In this document: in pieces, positions 34,637 through 43,702 of the stretch
Position numbering within the stretch: position 1 is the first letter of the stretch
Layout of the letters: each line of letters begins with the position of its first letter
NCBI RefSeq assembly: GCF_002742635.1
Contig: NZ_PEGF01000001.1
Span: forward strand, 1,674,001 to 1,738,000
Reading direction: 5' to 3'
From: Caulobacter sp. X
GTDB lineage: Bacteria > Pseudomonadota > Alphaproteobacteria > Caulobacterales > Caulobacteraceae
DNA: 64,000 nt
Position numbers and translations under genes: made by a program
The notes under the pieces: model-generated
Seen by the model: only the letters and a program-made list of their open reading frames with translations
What the model was told of the DNA's origin: nothing
The model's database searches: none

Positions 34637-35827
34637 ATGGTCCATCCCGTCTTCGACAACCTGCCGACCACGATCTTCGAGCGCATGAGCGGCCTGGCCC
34701 GCCAACATGGCGCGATCAACCTCGGTCAGGGGTTTCCCGACGACCAGGGGCCGCTGCCCGTCCGCGAGGCCGCCGCGCGGGCGCTGATCGAGGGCTCGAA
34801 CCAGTATCCGCCGATGCGCGGCCTGCCGCAGCTGCGCGCCGCCGTCGCCGGCCACTACGCGCGCACCCAGGACCTTGAGCTCGATCCCGACGCCGAGATC
34901 ACCGTCACCTCCGGCGCGACCGAGGCCCTGGCGGCGGCGTTCCTGTCGCTGATCTCGCCCGGCGACGAGGTGGTGCTGTTCCAGCCGCTGTACGACGCCT
35001 ACCTGCCGCTGGTGCGCCGCGCGGGCGGGGTTCCCAAGCTTGTCCGCCTCTCGCCCCCGCACTGGCGCTTTGATCGCGCGATGCTAGAGGCGGCCTTCTC
35101 GGACCGCACCCGGATGGTGGTGCTGAACAGTCCCCTGAACCCCGCCGGCGTGGTCACGCCAGACGAGGACCTGGCCCTGCTGGCGGAGTTCTGCGTGCGC
35201 CACGACGTCGTCGCCATCTGCGACGAAGTCTGGGAGGCCGTGGTGTTAGACGGCCGCCGCCACCGGCCGCTGATGACCTTCCCCGGCATGCGCGAGCGGA
35301 CCGTCAAGATCGGCTCGGCCGGCAAGCTGTTCGGCATGACCGGCTGGAAGGTCGGTTTCCTGATGGCCGCCCCGGCCTTGACCCGGGCGCTCGCCGCCGC
35401 CCACCAGTTCCTGACCTTCACGACGCCGCCGAACCTGCAGGCGGGCGTGGCCTGGGGCCTTGAGCACCACCGCGCCTGGTTCGACGAGATGCCCGCCGCC
35501 CTGCAGCGCTCCCGCGATCGCCTGGCCGCCGGCCTGCGCGCCGCCGGCTATGTCGTGCTGGAGAGCCAGGGGACCTACTTCCTGAACGTCGACCTCGCCG
35601 CCTCGGGGATCGCCCTGGACGACGTGACGTTCTGCGAGCGCTGCGTGACGGACTTCGGCGTCGCGGCCATCCCGGTCTCGGCCTTCTTCGCGGAGGATCC
35701 GGTGACGAGCGTCGTCCGCCTGTGCTTCGCCAAGTCCGACGAGACGCTGGACGCGGCGGTGGAGCGATTGGCCGCGGCGCGAAAGATGCTCCCCCGCGAT
35801 GCGGGGGAGCTGTCGCGGAGCGACTGA
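34637..35827 (+). CDS. PLP-dependent aminotransferase (class I/II)
   Basis: This 396-residue fold-type I enzyme has INLGQGFPDDQGP at the start, TSGATEAL, NSPLNPAG, and the lysine in GSAGKLFGMTGWKVG. The pattern is that of methionine/kynurenine aminotransferases (YbdL/KAT group) rather than aspartate aminotransferase. The last 14 residues (KMLPRDAGELSRSD) are encoded by a REPIN-like element starting at 35788 that also supplies the stop codon. Confidence 0.88.
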   Translation: MVHPVFDNLPTTIFERMSGLARQHGAINLGQGFPDDQGPLPVREAAARALIEGSNQYPPMRGLPQLRAAVAGHYARTQDLELDPDAEITVTSGATEALAAAFLSLISPGDEVVLFQPLYDAYLPLVRRAGGVPKLVRLSPPHWRFDRAMLEAAFSDRTRMVVLNSPLNPAGVVTPDEDLALLAEFCVRHDVVAICDEVWEAVVLDGRRHRPLMTFPGMRERTVKIGSAGKLFGMTGWKVGFLMAAPALTRALAAAHQFLTFTTPPNLQAGVAWGLEHHRAWFDEMPAALQRSRDRLAAGLRAAGYVVLESQGTYFLNVDLAASGIALDDVTFCERCVTDFGVAAIPVSAFFAEDPVTSVVRLCFAKSDETLDAAVERLAAARKMLPRDAGELSRSD

Positions 35828-35900
35828 GGGGGCTAACGCGGCATAGGCGGAGCTTGCCCCCTCCGGCCCTCCGGGCCACCTCCCCCGCATCGCGGGGGAG
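35788..35900. repeat. REPIN-like element, family A, overlapping a gene end
   Basis: GCTCCCCC-N7-GGGGGAGC (35788-35810) faces CTCCCCC-N7-GGGGGAG (35880-35900). The left arm forms the 3' end of the aminotransferase gene; the right arm ends 15 bases before the stop of the converging kinase gene. Confidence 0.85.
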
Positions 35901-35914
35901 GATCTAAGTCTCCC

Positions 35915-38443
35915 CTACCCCACCGCCTCGCGCGTCCGGGTCAGACACCGGTCCATCACCGACAGCAGGTTGCGCAGGTCGATCGGCTTGGCCACGTGGG
36001 CGTCGCAGCCGGCGTCGAGGCAGGTCTTGATCTGGGCGGACATCACGTCGGCGGTCAGGGCGATCACCGGCAGGCGGTAGAAGCGCGGGTCCAGGCGCAG
36101 GCGGCGCGTGGCCTCCAGGCCGTCCAGCACCGGCATGTTGACGTCCATCAGCACCAGATCGATGGGGCGCTGGGCCAGGACATCGAGCGCGACCTGGCCG
36201 TTCTCGGCCTCGATAAGCTCGCAGTCGAACGGCTCGAGGAACAGGCGGATGACCCGGCGATTGACCGGATGGTCGTCGACCACCAGCACCCGGCGGCCGT
36301 GCAGGGCGGCGAAGCCCTCGGCGGCGTCGGCGGCGTCGTCCGCGCCGGTCGTGGCCTCGACGGGCTCGGCCGGGTCGACCAGCATCTCGATCGTGAAGAC
36401 CGAGCCGCGGCCCTCCTCGCTTTCGACCTTGATCTCGCCGCGCATCATCTTGACGAGGCGGCGGGTGATGTTGAGGCCAAGGCCGGTGCCGCCGAAGTTG
36501 CGGGTCGTCGAGGCGTCGGCCTGGGTGAAGGGCCGGAACAGCTTGGCGATCGTCTCCTGGCTCATGCCGATGCCGGTGTCGGAGACCCGCAGGCGCACGC
36601 GCACCCGACCGCTATCGTCCGGATAGCAGGCCAGGCCCACCTCGACCTTGCCCTCGGTGGTGAACTTCAAGGCGTTGGAAACGAGGTTCGTCAGGCACTG
36701 GCGCACCCGCACGCCGTCGAACATCAGCGGGCCCGGCGGCGCGCTCTCCAGCCGGAACGACAGGGCCACGCCCTTCTCGCGGGCCGTGGGCTGATAGCCG
36801 CCGACCAGCCGCGCGCAGCTCCCCACGAGGTCGCCGGTCGTCGGAGCGATCTCCAGCTTGCCGGCCTCGATCTTGGACAGGTCGAGAATGTCGTTCAGCA
36901 GCACCAGCAGGGTGTCGCCGCTGTCCAGGATCAGGTCGACCTGCTCGCGCTGCTCGGGGGTCAGCCCCTCGGTCCGCAGAGCCTGGGCCAAGCCCAGCAT
37001 GCCGTTCAGCGGCGTGCGCAGCTCGTGGCTCATCACGGCCAGGAAGGCGGACTTGGCCTGGTTGGCGGCCTCGGCGCGCTCCTGGGCGCCCTTCAGGCGT
37101 CCGGAGGCGCGGCGCTGGTGTATCGCCCAGCCGATCCCGCCGGCCACCAGCACCGCCAGCAGCAGGGCGATGACGACCGAGGCGCGGACCAGGCTGCGCG
37201 ACAGGCGGACCTGTTCGGCCAAGCGTCGGCTCTCGTCGCGCTTGGCCCGCAGCTCGCCGTCCAGGGCCGCCGACATCTCGGCGACGTTGCGGGCGTTGCG
37301 CCGAGCCGTGTTCAAGGCGTCGGCCTTGCGCCAGGCGTCGAGCTCGCGGAAGGCCTGGGCCGAGCGCCCCTCGGCCTGGTCGATATAGGCCTTGATCAGA
37401 GCCTCGGCGGCGAGGTCGCGGGGGCCCAGGGCCTCCGGAATGGTCTGCATCCGCTGGAGATCGGCGCGCGCCGCCGACGCCTTGCCCAGCTGCGCCAAAG
37501 CGGTCGCCCGGCGGCTCAGCATGATCACCTGCAGGCGCCGCTCCGGCCGGTCGATCACCGCCTTGGCGTCGGCCAGGCAGGTCAGGACCTCCTGAGGCTG
37601 ATCGGCCAGGGCGGCGATCTTGGCGCAGAGATAGCGGTCCCAGGTCACGAGATCCGCGTCGCCCGAACTGGTCACCCAGCGATGATGCAGGGCCGCGAAC
37701 CGGCGCGCCTGCTGGATCGCCCCCAGGTCGGCGGCGGTGTAGGCGATGTCGTAGAGCCGCTCGATCTTGCGGATGAAGAAGACGTCGCCCTCGTCCATGT
37801 CGGCCGCGCGAGCCATGTGCTCCAGCGCGCCTTCCTTGTCGCCCATGTCGGCCAAGGTGTAGCTGTGGATCTGGTGAAGCTCGGCGAGAATCGGCTGGGC
37901 GAGCTTGTCCTGGCGTTCGGCCTCGTTGGTCAGCTCGGTCGCCAACCGCGCGGCGTCGCGCCAGCGGCCCACCTGGCCCAGGTGCCGCACGCGCTCGATC
38001 CCGGCCATCAGGCGGATATCGGGGCCCGAATGGTCCATGAACCGCGCCCAGTCGGCGTCGGTGAACACGCGGAAGCCCTGGGTCTCATGTCGGAGGGCCA
38101 GCGTCTGGAGCTCGACCAGGGCGGCCAGCGCCGGGTCGTGGTCGCGCCGCGCCACCGCCCGCGCGCGCTCGGCCCAGGCGTCGAAACGCCGGCGCACCTG
38201 ATTGCTCTTGTAGGCGTACAGGACCCGCCAGGTGTCATAGAGCCGCTGGCGGCCGCTTTCCTTCAGAGCCGCCTCGCCGGCGCGCTCGACGTCCTGATTG
38301 TCGGAAGACGGACGGACCGTATCGACGCCGACCTTGCGGCTCAGCTGATCCAGGCGCTGGTCCAGCGACACGCCGGGTTGCGCCTGGACGCTTCCCGCCG
38401 CCAAGGTCCCCAGCAGGACGAGTGAAATCAAGAAACGCCGCAA
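35915..38443 (-). CDS. Hybrid sensor histidine kinase with periplasmic helical sensor
   Basis: The 842-residue protein has a signal-type N-terminus (MRRFLISLVLLGTLAAGSVQ), an approximately 370-residue periplasmic helical (TPR-like) region, a membrane helix near 405-428, HisKA (SHELRTPLNGM, H473), HATPase (NLVSNALKF, DTGIGM, GGTGLGLNI) and a receiver (VLVVDDHPVNRR, D767 in LMDVNMPVLDG). It should phosphorylate its own receiver; a phosphotransfer partner is not adjacent. The start is TTG at 38443; no ATG or GTG lies nearby in frame. Signal unknown. Confidence 0.85.
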   Translation of the reverse strand: MRRFLISLVLLGTLAAGSVQAQPGVSLDQRLDQLSRKVGVDTVRPSSDNQDVERAGEAALKESGRQRLYDTWRVLYAYKSNQVRRRFDAWAERARAVARRDHDPALAALVELQTLALRHETQGFRVFTDADWARFMDHSGPDIRLMAGIERVRHLGQVGRWRDAARLATELTNEAERQDKLAQPILAELHQIHSYTLADMGDKEGALEHMARAADMDEGDVFFIRKIERLYDIAYTAADLGAIQQARRFAALHHRWVTSSGDADLVTWDRYLCAKIAALADQPQEVLTCLADAKAVIDRPERRLQVIMLSRRATALAQLGKASAARADLQRMQTIPEALGPRDLAAEALIKAYIDQAEGRSAQAFRELDAWRKADALNTARRNARNVAEMSAALDGELRAKRDESRRLAEQVRLSRSLVRASVVIALLLAVLVAGGIGWAIHQRRASGRLKGAQERAEAANQAKSAFLAVMSHELRTPLNGMLGLAQALRTEGLTPEQREQVDLILDSGDTLLVLLNDILDLSKIEAGKLEIAPTTGDLVGSCARLVGGYQPTAREKGVALSFRLESAPPGPLMFDGVRVRQCLTNLVSNALKFTTEGKVEVGLACYPDDSGRVRVRLRVSDTGIGMSQETIAKLFRPFTQADASTTRNFGGTGLGLNITRRLVKMMRGEIKVESEEGRGSVFTIEMLVDPAEPVEATTGADDAADAAEGFAALHGRRVLVVDDHPVNRRVIRLFLEPFDCELIEAENGQVALDVLAQRPIDLVLMDVNMPVLDGLEATRRLRLDPRFYRLPVIALTADVMSAQIKTCLDAGCDAHVAKPIDLRNLLSVMDRCLTRTREAVG

Positions 38444-38523
38444 GACCGAATATCCCGGAATCCGGGACCACCCTTCGCGGGAACTGATGTAGGACGCGTT
38501 AAGCTTAGCGCGGCCGGCAGGCG

Positions 38524-39300
38524 TCAGATCGTCGCCCCGCCGTCCACCACCAGCGCCTGGCCGGTCATGAAGCTGCCCGCCTTCGACGCCAGATAGACCG
38601 CCGCCCCGGCCAGCTCGTCCGGCTCGCCGATCCGGCGCAGCGGCACGCCCTGGGTCGAGCGTTTCAGGGTCTCGGGGTTTTCCCAAAGGGCGCGGGCGAA
38701 GTCGGTGCGGATCAGGCCGGGCGCGATGCAGTTGACCCGCACGTTGTCGGGCCCGAACTCGTGGGCCAGGTTGCGGGCCAGTTGGAAGTCGGCCGCCTTG
38801 GAGATGTTGTAGGCGCCGATGATGGCGTTGCCGCGCAGGCCGCCGATCGACGACACGATGATGATCGACCCGTCCTTGCGCGCCCGCATCTCCGGCGCGA
38901 CCATGCTGATCAGCCAGTGATTGCTGATGATGTTGTTGTCCAGGATCTTGCGGAACTGGTCGTCGCTGATCCCCTCCATCGGGCCGTAATAGGGGTTGCT
39001 GGCGGCGTTGCAGACGCAGACGTCGACCCGGCCGAACGCCTTGCGGGTCTCGTCGACCAGGTTTTGCAGCTCTTCCTTGGAGGCGATGTTGGCCGGGACC
39101 GCGATGGCCGTCCCCGCGCCGTGCTTGGCGTTCAGCGCCTCGGCCACTTCCTCGCAGGGCCCGGCCTTGCGCGAGGAGATCACGACCTTGGCCCCGTGCT
39201 CGGCCATCCGCTCGGCGATCGCCTTGCCGATCCCGCGCGAGGACCCGGTGATGATGGCCACCTTGCCGGAGAGATCGAAGAGGTTCACGGCGGACTCCAT
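38524..39300 (-). CDS. Short-chain dehydrogenase/reductase
   Basis: The 258-residue SDR has TGSSRGIGKAIAE for NAD(P) binding, CNAASNPYYGP, catalytic serine in IIIVSSIGG, YNISK (tyrosine/lysine pair) and a PG...T segment, ending FMTGQALVVDGG. It probably oxidises a hydroxyl or reduces a ketone of unknown identity. Start at 39300 (MESAVNLFDLSGKVA) gives the usual SDR N-terminus. The neighbour on the same strand is the hybrid kinase 80 bases away. Confidence 0.88.
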   Translation of the reverse strand: MESAVNLFDLSGKVAIITGSSRGIGKAIAERMAEHGAKVVISSRKAGPCEEVAEALNAKHGAGTAIAVPANIASKEELQNLVDETRKAFGRVDVCVCNAASNPYYGPMEGISDDQFRKILDNNIISNHWLISMVAPEMRARKDGSIIIVSSIGGLRGNAIIGAYNISKAADFQLARNLAHEFGPDNVRVNCIAPGLIRTDFARALWENPETLKRSTQGVPLRRIGEPDELAGAAVYLASKAGSFMTGQALVVDGGATI

Positions 39301-39463
39301 AAAACACTTGTTTGAATTTTGGACACAGTGGGACGGAGCGGACGTTGGGTCAAGCATCCGGAAATCCTCCCCCGCTGGGGGGATGATTTTTCCCATCGCC
39401 CCTGTCGGCCCCCGCGCCATCGGTCCGTCCTTGAGGCAAGATCACGCCACAAGGAGACGCCCC

Positions 39464-39949
39464 ATGCCCCTCGACGCCGCAGCCGCTTCGGAAGACCGCG
39501 ACCTCGTCCTGGAACGGATCATCGATGTTCCGCGCGAGACGCTCTACCGCTGCTGGACCACGCCGGAGCTCTTGCCCCAGTGGTTCTGCCCCAAGCCCTG
39601 GTACGTCTCGGACGTGCGCCAGGACGTCCGCTCGGGCGGAAACAGCTATCTGGTGATGAACGGCCCCAACGGCGAGCGCGTGCCCCAGCCCGGCGTCTAT
39701 CTGGAGGTCATTCCGAACGAGAAGCTGGTCTTCACCGACGCCTTCACCGAGACCTGGAAGCCCTCGGCCAAGCCCTTCATGGTCGCCACCATCACCTTGG
39801 AGGACCTGGGCGACGGCAAGACACACTACCGCGCCGTGGTCAGCCACTGGACCGTCGAGGACCGAGACACCCACGAGAAGATGGGCTTCCACGAGGGCTG
39901 GGGCGTCGCGACCGACCAGCTGATCGCGCTGGCCAAGACGCTGATCTAA
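39464..39949 (+). CDS. SRPBCC (Aha1/START-like) domain protein
   Basis: The 161-residue protein has the SRPBCC start DLVLERIIDVPRETLYRCWT and closes with HYRAVVSHWT and HEGWGVATDQL. This helix-grip fold usually binds hydrophobic ligands; in the CalC/AHSA1 subgroup the function is mostly unknown. AAGGAG lies eight bases before the ATG. Confidence 0.85.
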   Translation: MPLDAAAASEDRDLVLERIIDVPRETLYRCWTTPELLPQWFCPKPWYVSDVRQDVRSGGNSYLVMNGPNGERVPQPGVYLEVIPNEKLVFTDAFTETWKPSAKPFMVATITLEDLGDGKTHYRAVVSHWTVEDRDTHEKMGFHEGWGVATDQLIALAKTLI

Positions 39950-40050
39950 CCCCCAACCTCTCCGGCGAACGCCGGGAAGATCGCCAGAGCAGATAACGCC
40001 GCCCCACAACACCCCTTGGCGCGGGCGGCGAAAGCGGTCATTTGGCCCGC

Positions 40051-41427
40051 ATGACCGCCTCCGCCGCCTCCTCGCGTCTGATCGACAAGGCTCTCGCGCC
40101 CCGCTTCGCGCTGCTGTGCCTGGGCATCTGGCTGAACGCCGCCGACACCCTGGTGACGGCGACGATCATGCCCAGCGTGGCGCGCGAGATCGGCGGCTAC
40201 GCCTATTTCGGCTGGTCGGTGGCCGCCTATCTGACCGGCTCGATCGTGGCCGGCGCCTGCTCGGGCAAGCTGTCCCTGGCGTTCGGTCTGCGGCAGGCTA
40301 CGGCGTTCAGCGGCCTCGTCTACGCGGTCGGCTGCGCGATGAGCGCCCTGGCGCCGGAGTTCATCACCTTCATCCTCGGCCGCCTCGTCCAGGGCCTGGG
40401 GGCCGGCGCGGTCGTGGCCCTGTGCTACGTCGCCATCACCGCCCTGTTCCCCGAGCGCCTGTGGCCGCGCGTCTATGGCGCCGTCGCCGGGGTCTGGGGC
40501 GCGGCGACGCTGCTGGGTCCGACCTTGGGCGGCCTGTTCGCCGCCGCCGGCTTCTGGCGCGGCGCCTTCTGGCTGTTCGTGGTCCAGGCGATCATCTTCG
40601 TCGGCGCGGTCATGGCCATGCTGCCCGCCGAGCGCGGCGACGCCGCCCGAGGCCGCGCGCCCGTCCCGCAGCTGGCCCTCTTGGTGCTGGCCGTCAGCCT
40701 GATCGGCGCGGCCGGCGTCGTCGCCTCGCCCCGCCTGGCCGTGGGCCTGGCGATCGGCGGAGCGCTCGGCATGGCCGCCATGCTGGCCGTCAACACCCGA
40801 ACCCACGACCGCCTGCTGCCCAAGAGCGCCGCCGACCTCTCGACCGCCACGGGCCTGGGCCTCTTGACCATCTTCTCGACCGAGGCGGCGGTGATCGGCT
40901 TCACCGTCTACGGCCCCGCCTTCATCCAGGCCCAGCATCACGCCTCGCCGCTGCTGGCCGGCTATGTGGTGGGCGCGATCGCCGCGGGCTGGACCCTGTG
41001 CGCCCTCTTGGTCGGCAAGGTGCCCGCCGAGCGCGACGGCCGCTTCGTGCGGCTGGGCGTGGTGGTGATCCTGCTGGGCGCTCTCGCCAGCGCCTGGGCG
41101 ATCACGCGCGGAACCCTGACCGAGACGGCCATCGCCCTGGCCGTCATGGGCGCGGGCTTTGGACTCTGCCACGCCTTCATCGCCCGCCGGACCATCGGCG
41201 GCGCGCCGGCCGAGGAGCAGGCCATGGCCTCGGGCGCGGTGCCGACCTCGCAGCTGATCGGCGGCGCCACCGGCGCGGCGGGCGCGGGCGCCATGGCCAA
41301 CCTGCTGGGCTTCAGCCACGGCATAGACCAGACGCTAGCGGCCCAGCGCGGCCCGCTGCTGTTCGCCGCCTTCCTGCCGCTGGCGGTGGTGGGCGTGCTG
41401 GCGGCGTGGCGGTTGGGGCGGCGCTAA
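40051..41427 (+). CDS. MFS multidrug-type transporter
   Basis: The 458-residue membrane protein has the MFS drug-exporter layout: LCLGIWLNAADTLVTATIMP, a LTGSIVAGACSGKLSLAFG loop, and about 12-14 hydrophobic segments. It is closest to the DHA2/EmrB-type group by pattern. ATG 40051 is preferred to an in-frame TTG three codons earlier. It converges on ecm with a four-base overlap at the 3' end. Confidence 0.85.
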   Translation: MTASAASSRLIDKALAPRFALLCLGIWLNAADTLVTATIMPSVAREIGGYAYFGWSVAAYLTGSIVAGACSGKLSLAFGLRQATAFSGLVYAVGCAMSALAPEFITFILGRLVQGLGAGAVVALCYVAITALFPERLWPRVYGAVAGVWGAATLLGPTLGGLFAAAGFWRGAFWLFVVQAIIFVGAVMAMLPAERGDAARGRAPVPQLALLVLAVSLIGAAGVVASPRLAVGLAIGGALGMAAMLAVNTRTHDRLLPKSAADLSTATGLGLLTIFSTEAAVIGFTVYGPAFIQAQHHASPLLAGYVVGAIAAGWTLCALLVGKVPAERDGRFVRLGVVVILLGALASAWAITRGTLTETAIALAVMGAGFGLCHAFIARRTIGGAPAEEQAMASGAVPTSQLIGGATGAAGAGAMANLLGFSHGIDQTLAAQRGPLLFAAFLPLAVVGVLAAWRLGRR

Positions 41428-43412
41428 GCCTCCGCCAGCGCCGTCGCCTCCACCAGCTTCACGACGTCGCCCATGATCTGCGTGATCTTGAAGTCCTTGG
41501 GCGTGTAGATCCGCGCCACGCCCATCTGCTTCAGGATCAGGGCGTCGGCCTCGGGGATGATGCCGCCGGCGACGACGGGGATGTGGCCCAGGCCCTCGGC
41601 GCGCATCACGCGGATGACTTCTTGCACCAGGTCCAGGTGCGAACCCGACAGGATCGACAGGCCGATCACGTGGGCGCGGGTCTCCTTGGCGCGGCGGACG
41701 ATCTCCTCCGGCGTCGAGCGGATGCCGTCATAGACGACCTCCATGCCGCAGGCGCGGGCGCGGGTGGCGATCTGCTCGGCGCCGTTGGAGTGGCCGTCCA
41801 GCCCCGGCTTGCCGACCAGATAGGTCAGCGTGCGGCCCAGCACCTGGGAGACGCGCTCGACCTCCTTCTTCACCGCCTCGACGTCCTCGGCCTCGCCGGT
41901 CGAGACGACGACCGCGACGCCCGTCGGGCCGCGATATTCGCCGAACACCTCGCGCAGGGCCCCGGCCCACTCGCCGGTGGTGACGCCGGCCTTGGCGGCG
42001 GAGATCGAGGGTTCCATGATGTTCGCGCCAGAGGCGGCGGCGGCCTTCAGGGCGGAGAGCGCGGCCTCGACGGCGGCCGGGTCGCGCGCCTCGCGCCAGG
42101 CCTTGAGGCGGGAGACGACCTCGGCCTCGAGCCTCGGGTCCACGGTCTCGATCGCCCCCTCGCCCGCCGACAGCGGAGAGACCTCGGTTTCGGTCCAGCG
42201 GTTGACGCCGACGACGGTCAGGTCGCCGGTCTCGACGGCCCGCACCCGCTTGGCGTTGGAGGAAACGAGCTCGCCCTTCATGTAGTCGATGGCGTTCTGG
42301 GCCCCGCCCATCTGGTCGATCAGCGCCAGCTGCGCCAGCGCCCCCTTCGACAGCTCGGCGACCTTGGCCTCGACCACGTGGGAGCCGTCGAACAGGTCCT
42401 CGTATTCCAGCAGATCGGTCTCGTAGGCCAAGACTTGTTGAAGCCGCAGCGACCACTGCTGGTCCCACGGGCGCGGCAATCCCAAGGCCTCGTTCCAGGC
42501 CGGCAGTTGCAGGGCCCGGCAGCGGGCGTCCTTGCTGAGCGTGACGGCCAGGGCCTCGATCAGGATGCGGTAGACGTTGTTCTCGGGCTGCTGCTCGGTC
42601 AGGCCCAGGCTGTTGACCTGCACCCCGTAGCGGAAGCGGCGGGCCTTGGCGTCCTGGACGCCGTAGCGCTCCAAGAGGATCTGGTCCCAGAGTTTGGTGA
42701 AGCTGCGCATCTTGCACAGCTCGGTCACGAACCGCACGCCGGCGTTGACGAAGAAGCTGATCCGCGAGGCGACGATCTCGAAGTCCTCGTCGGGGACCTG
42801 GCCGCCGGCTTTCACGGTGTCCAGCACGCTGATCGCGGTGGCGAGCGCGAAGGCCAGCTCCTGCTCCGGCGTCGCCCCCGCTTCCTGCAGGTGATAGCTG
42901 CAGACGTTCATCGGGTTCCACTTGGGAACCTCGCGATAGCACCAGGCGATCATGTCGCCGATCAGCCGCAGGGACGGCCCCGGCGGGAAGATGTAGGTGC
43001 CGCGCGACAGATACTCCTTGATCAGATCATTCTGCGTCGTGCCCTGGAGCTTCTTGCGGTCCGCGCCCTGCTCGTCGGCCAGGGCGACGTACATCGCCAG
43101 CAGCCACGCGGCCGGCGCGTTGATGGTCATGGAGGTGTTCATCTTCTCCAGCGGGATCTCGCTGAAGAGCTGGCGCATGTCGCCCAGATGACTGATCGGC
43201 ACGCCGACCTTGCCGACCTCGCCCCGCGCCAGGATGTGGTCGGGGTCGTAGCCGGTCTGGGTGGGCAGGTCGAAGGCCACCGACAGCCCCGTCTGCCCCT
43301 TGGCCAGGTTGGCCCGGTACAGCGCGTTCGACTTCTCGGCCGTCGAGTGTCCGGCATAGGTGCGGAAGATCCAAGGCGGATCGGGCGCATGCTGGTGCGG
43401 CGTCGAGGTCAT
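41424..43412 (-). CDS. ecm: Ethylmalonyl-CoA mutase
   Basis: This 662-residue B12-dependent mutase carries both the substrate barrel (RTYAGHSTAEKSNALYR, KMNTSMTINAPA, QNDLIKEYLSRGTYI) and the cobalamin domain (DGHSNG, the DXHXXG motif, near residue 540, then VVAGGIIP). It converts ethylmalonyl-CoA to methylsuccinyl-CoA in the ethylmalonyl-CoA pathway. Sequence pattern and single-chain length distinguish it from methylmalonyl-CoA mutase. The ccr gene lies just beyond the next gene. Confidence 0.94.
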   Translation of the reverse strand: MTSTPHQHAPDPPWIFRTYAGHSTAEKSNALYRANLAKGQTGLSVAFDLPTQTGYDPDHILARGEVGKVGVPISHLGDMRQLFSEIPLEKMNTSMTINAPAAWLLAMYVALADEQGADRKKLQGTTQNDLIKEYLSRGTYIFPPGPSLRLIGDMIAWCYREVPKWNPMNVCSYHLQEAGATPEQELAFALATAISVLDTVKAGGQVPDEDFEIVASRISFFVNAGVRFVTELCKMRSFTKLWDQILLERYGVQDAKARRFRYGVQVNSLGLTEQQPENNVYRILIEALAVTLSKDARCRALQLPAWNEALGLPRPWDQQWSLRLQQVLAYETDLLEYEDLFDGSHVVEAKVAELSKGALAQLALIDQMGGAQNAIDYMKGELVSSNAKRVRAVETGDLTVVGVNRWTETEVSPLSAGEGAIETVDPRLEAEVVSRLKAWREARDPAAVEAALSALKAAAASGANIMEPSISAAKAGVTTGEWAGALREVFGEYRGPTGVAVVVSTGEAEDVEAVKKEVERVSQVLGRTLTYLVGKPGLDGHSNGAEQIATRARACGMEVVYDGIRSTPEEIVRRAKETRAHVIGLSILSGSHLDLVQEVIRVMRAEGLGHIPVVAGGIIPEADALILKQMGVARIYTPKDFKITQIMGDVVKLVEATALAEA

Positions 43413-43469
43413 GATCGCTCCCGGTTTTGGCTCTGGCGGCCTTGATTATCGGCGATCATGAACCCGGAT

Positions 43470-43504
43470 TTGCTGCGATGCAATATCCGTTTCGCGAGTG
43501 CGAA
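43470..43504. promoter_or_regulatory. Palindromes upstream of ecm
   Basis: TTGC-TGCGAT-GCAA (43470-43483) and TTCGC-GAGT-GCGAA (43491-43504) lie 58-92 bases before ecm. TCGC-N4-GCGA recurs upstream of mcd (54157-54168), suggesting a shared regulator. Confidence 0.35.
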
Positions 43505-43519
43505 TGAGGGAGTTGAAAT

Positions 43520-43694
43520 CCCTCTCTCTGGAGAGAGGGAGGGGCCCGCGCCGCAGGCGTGGGAGGGTGAGTGGGGCGAGGCCCGTGAGTTATCGCAGAG
43601 TCTAATCCCGTGAGCTCGGGGGGCCGGCCCGGGCCCTTACCACTCACCCTCCCAAGCTTCGCTTGGGCCCCTCCCTCTCTCAAAGAGAGAGGGA
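43520..43694. repeat. REPIN-like element, family B
   Basis: Inverted CCCTCTCTC...GAGAGAGGG hairpins with GGGAGGGTGAGT partners around a 60-base centre. The right end is eight bases before the stop of the enoyl-CoA hydratase gene. Confidence 0.8.
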
Positions 43695-43702
43695 TTTTGC
43701 GC

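Noticed and set aside
35996..38425. An 809-codon plus-strand frame opposite the hybrid kinase
   Set aside because: Shadow of the kinase reading frame; no recognisable motif.
38444..39307. Apparent fusion of the hybrid kinase to an upstream region
   Set aside because: The open frame continues through the SDR gene out of its reading frame; the kinase has its own signal peptide at 38443.
40116..43445. A 1109-codon plus-strand open frame antisense to ecm
   Set aside because: It runs out of frame through the MFS gene and then opposite ecm. The product is arginine/proline- and then Gly/His/Gln-rich with no domain, as expected for a GC-rich shadow frame.
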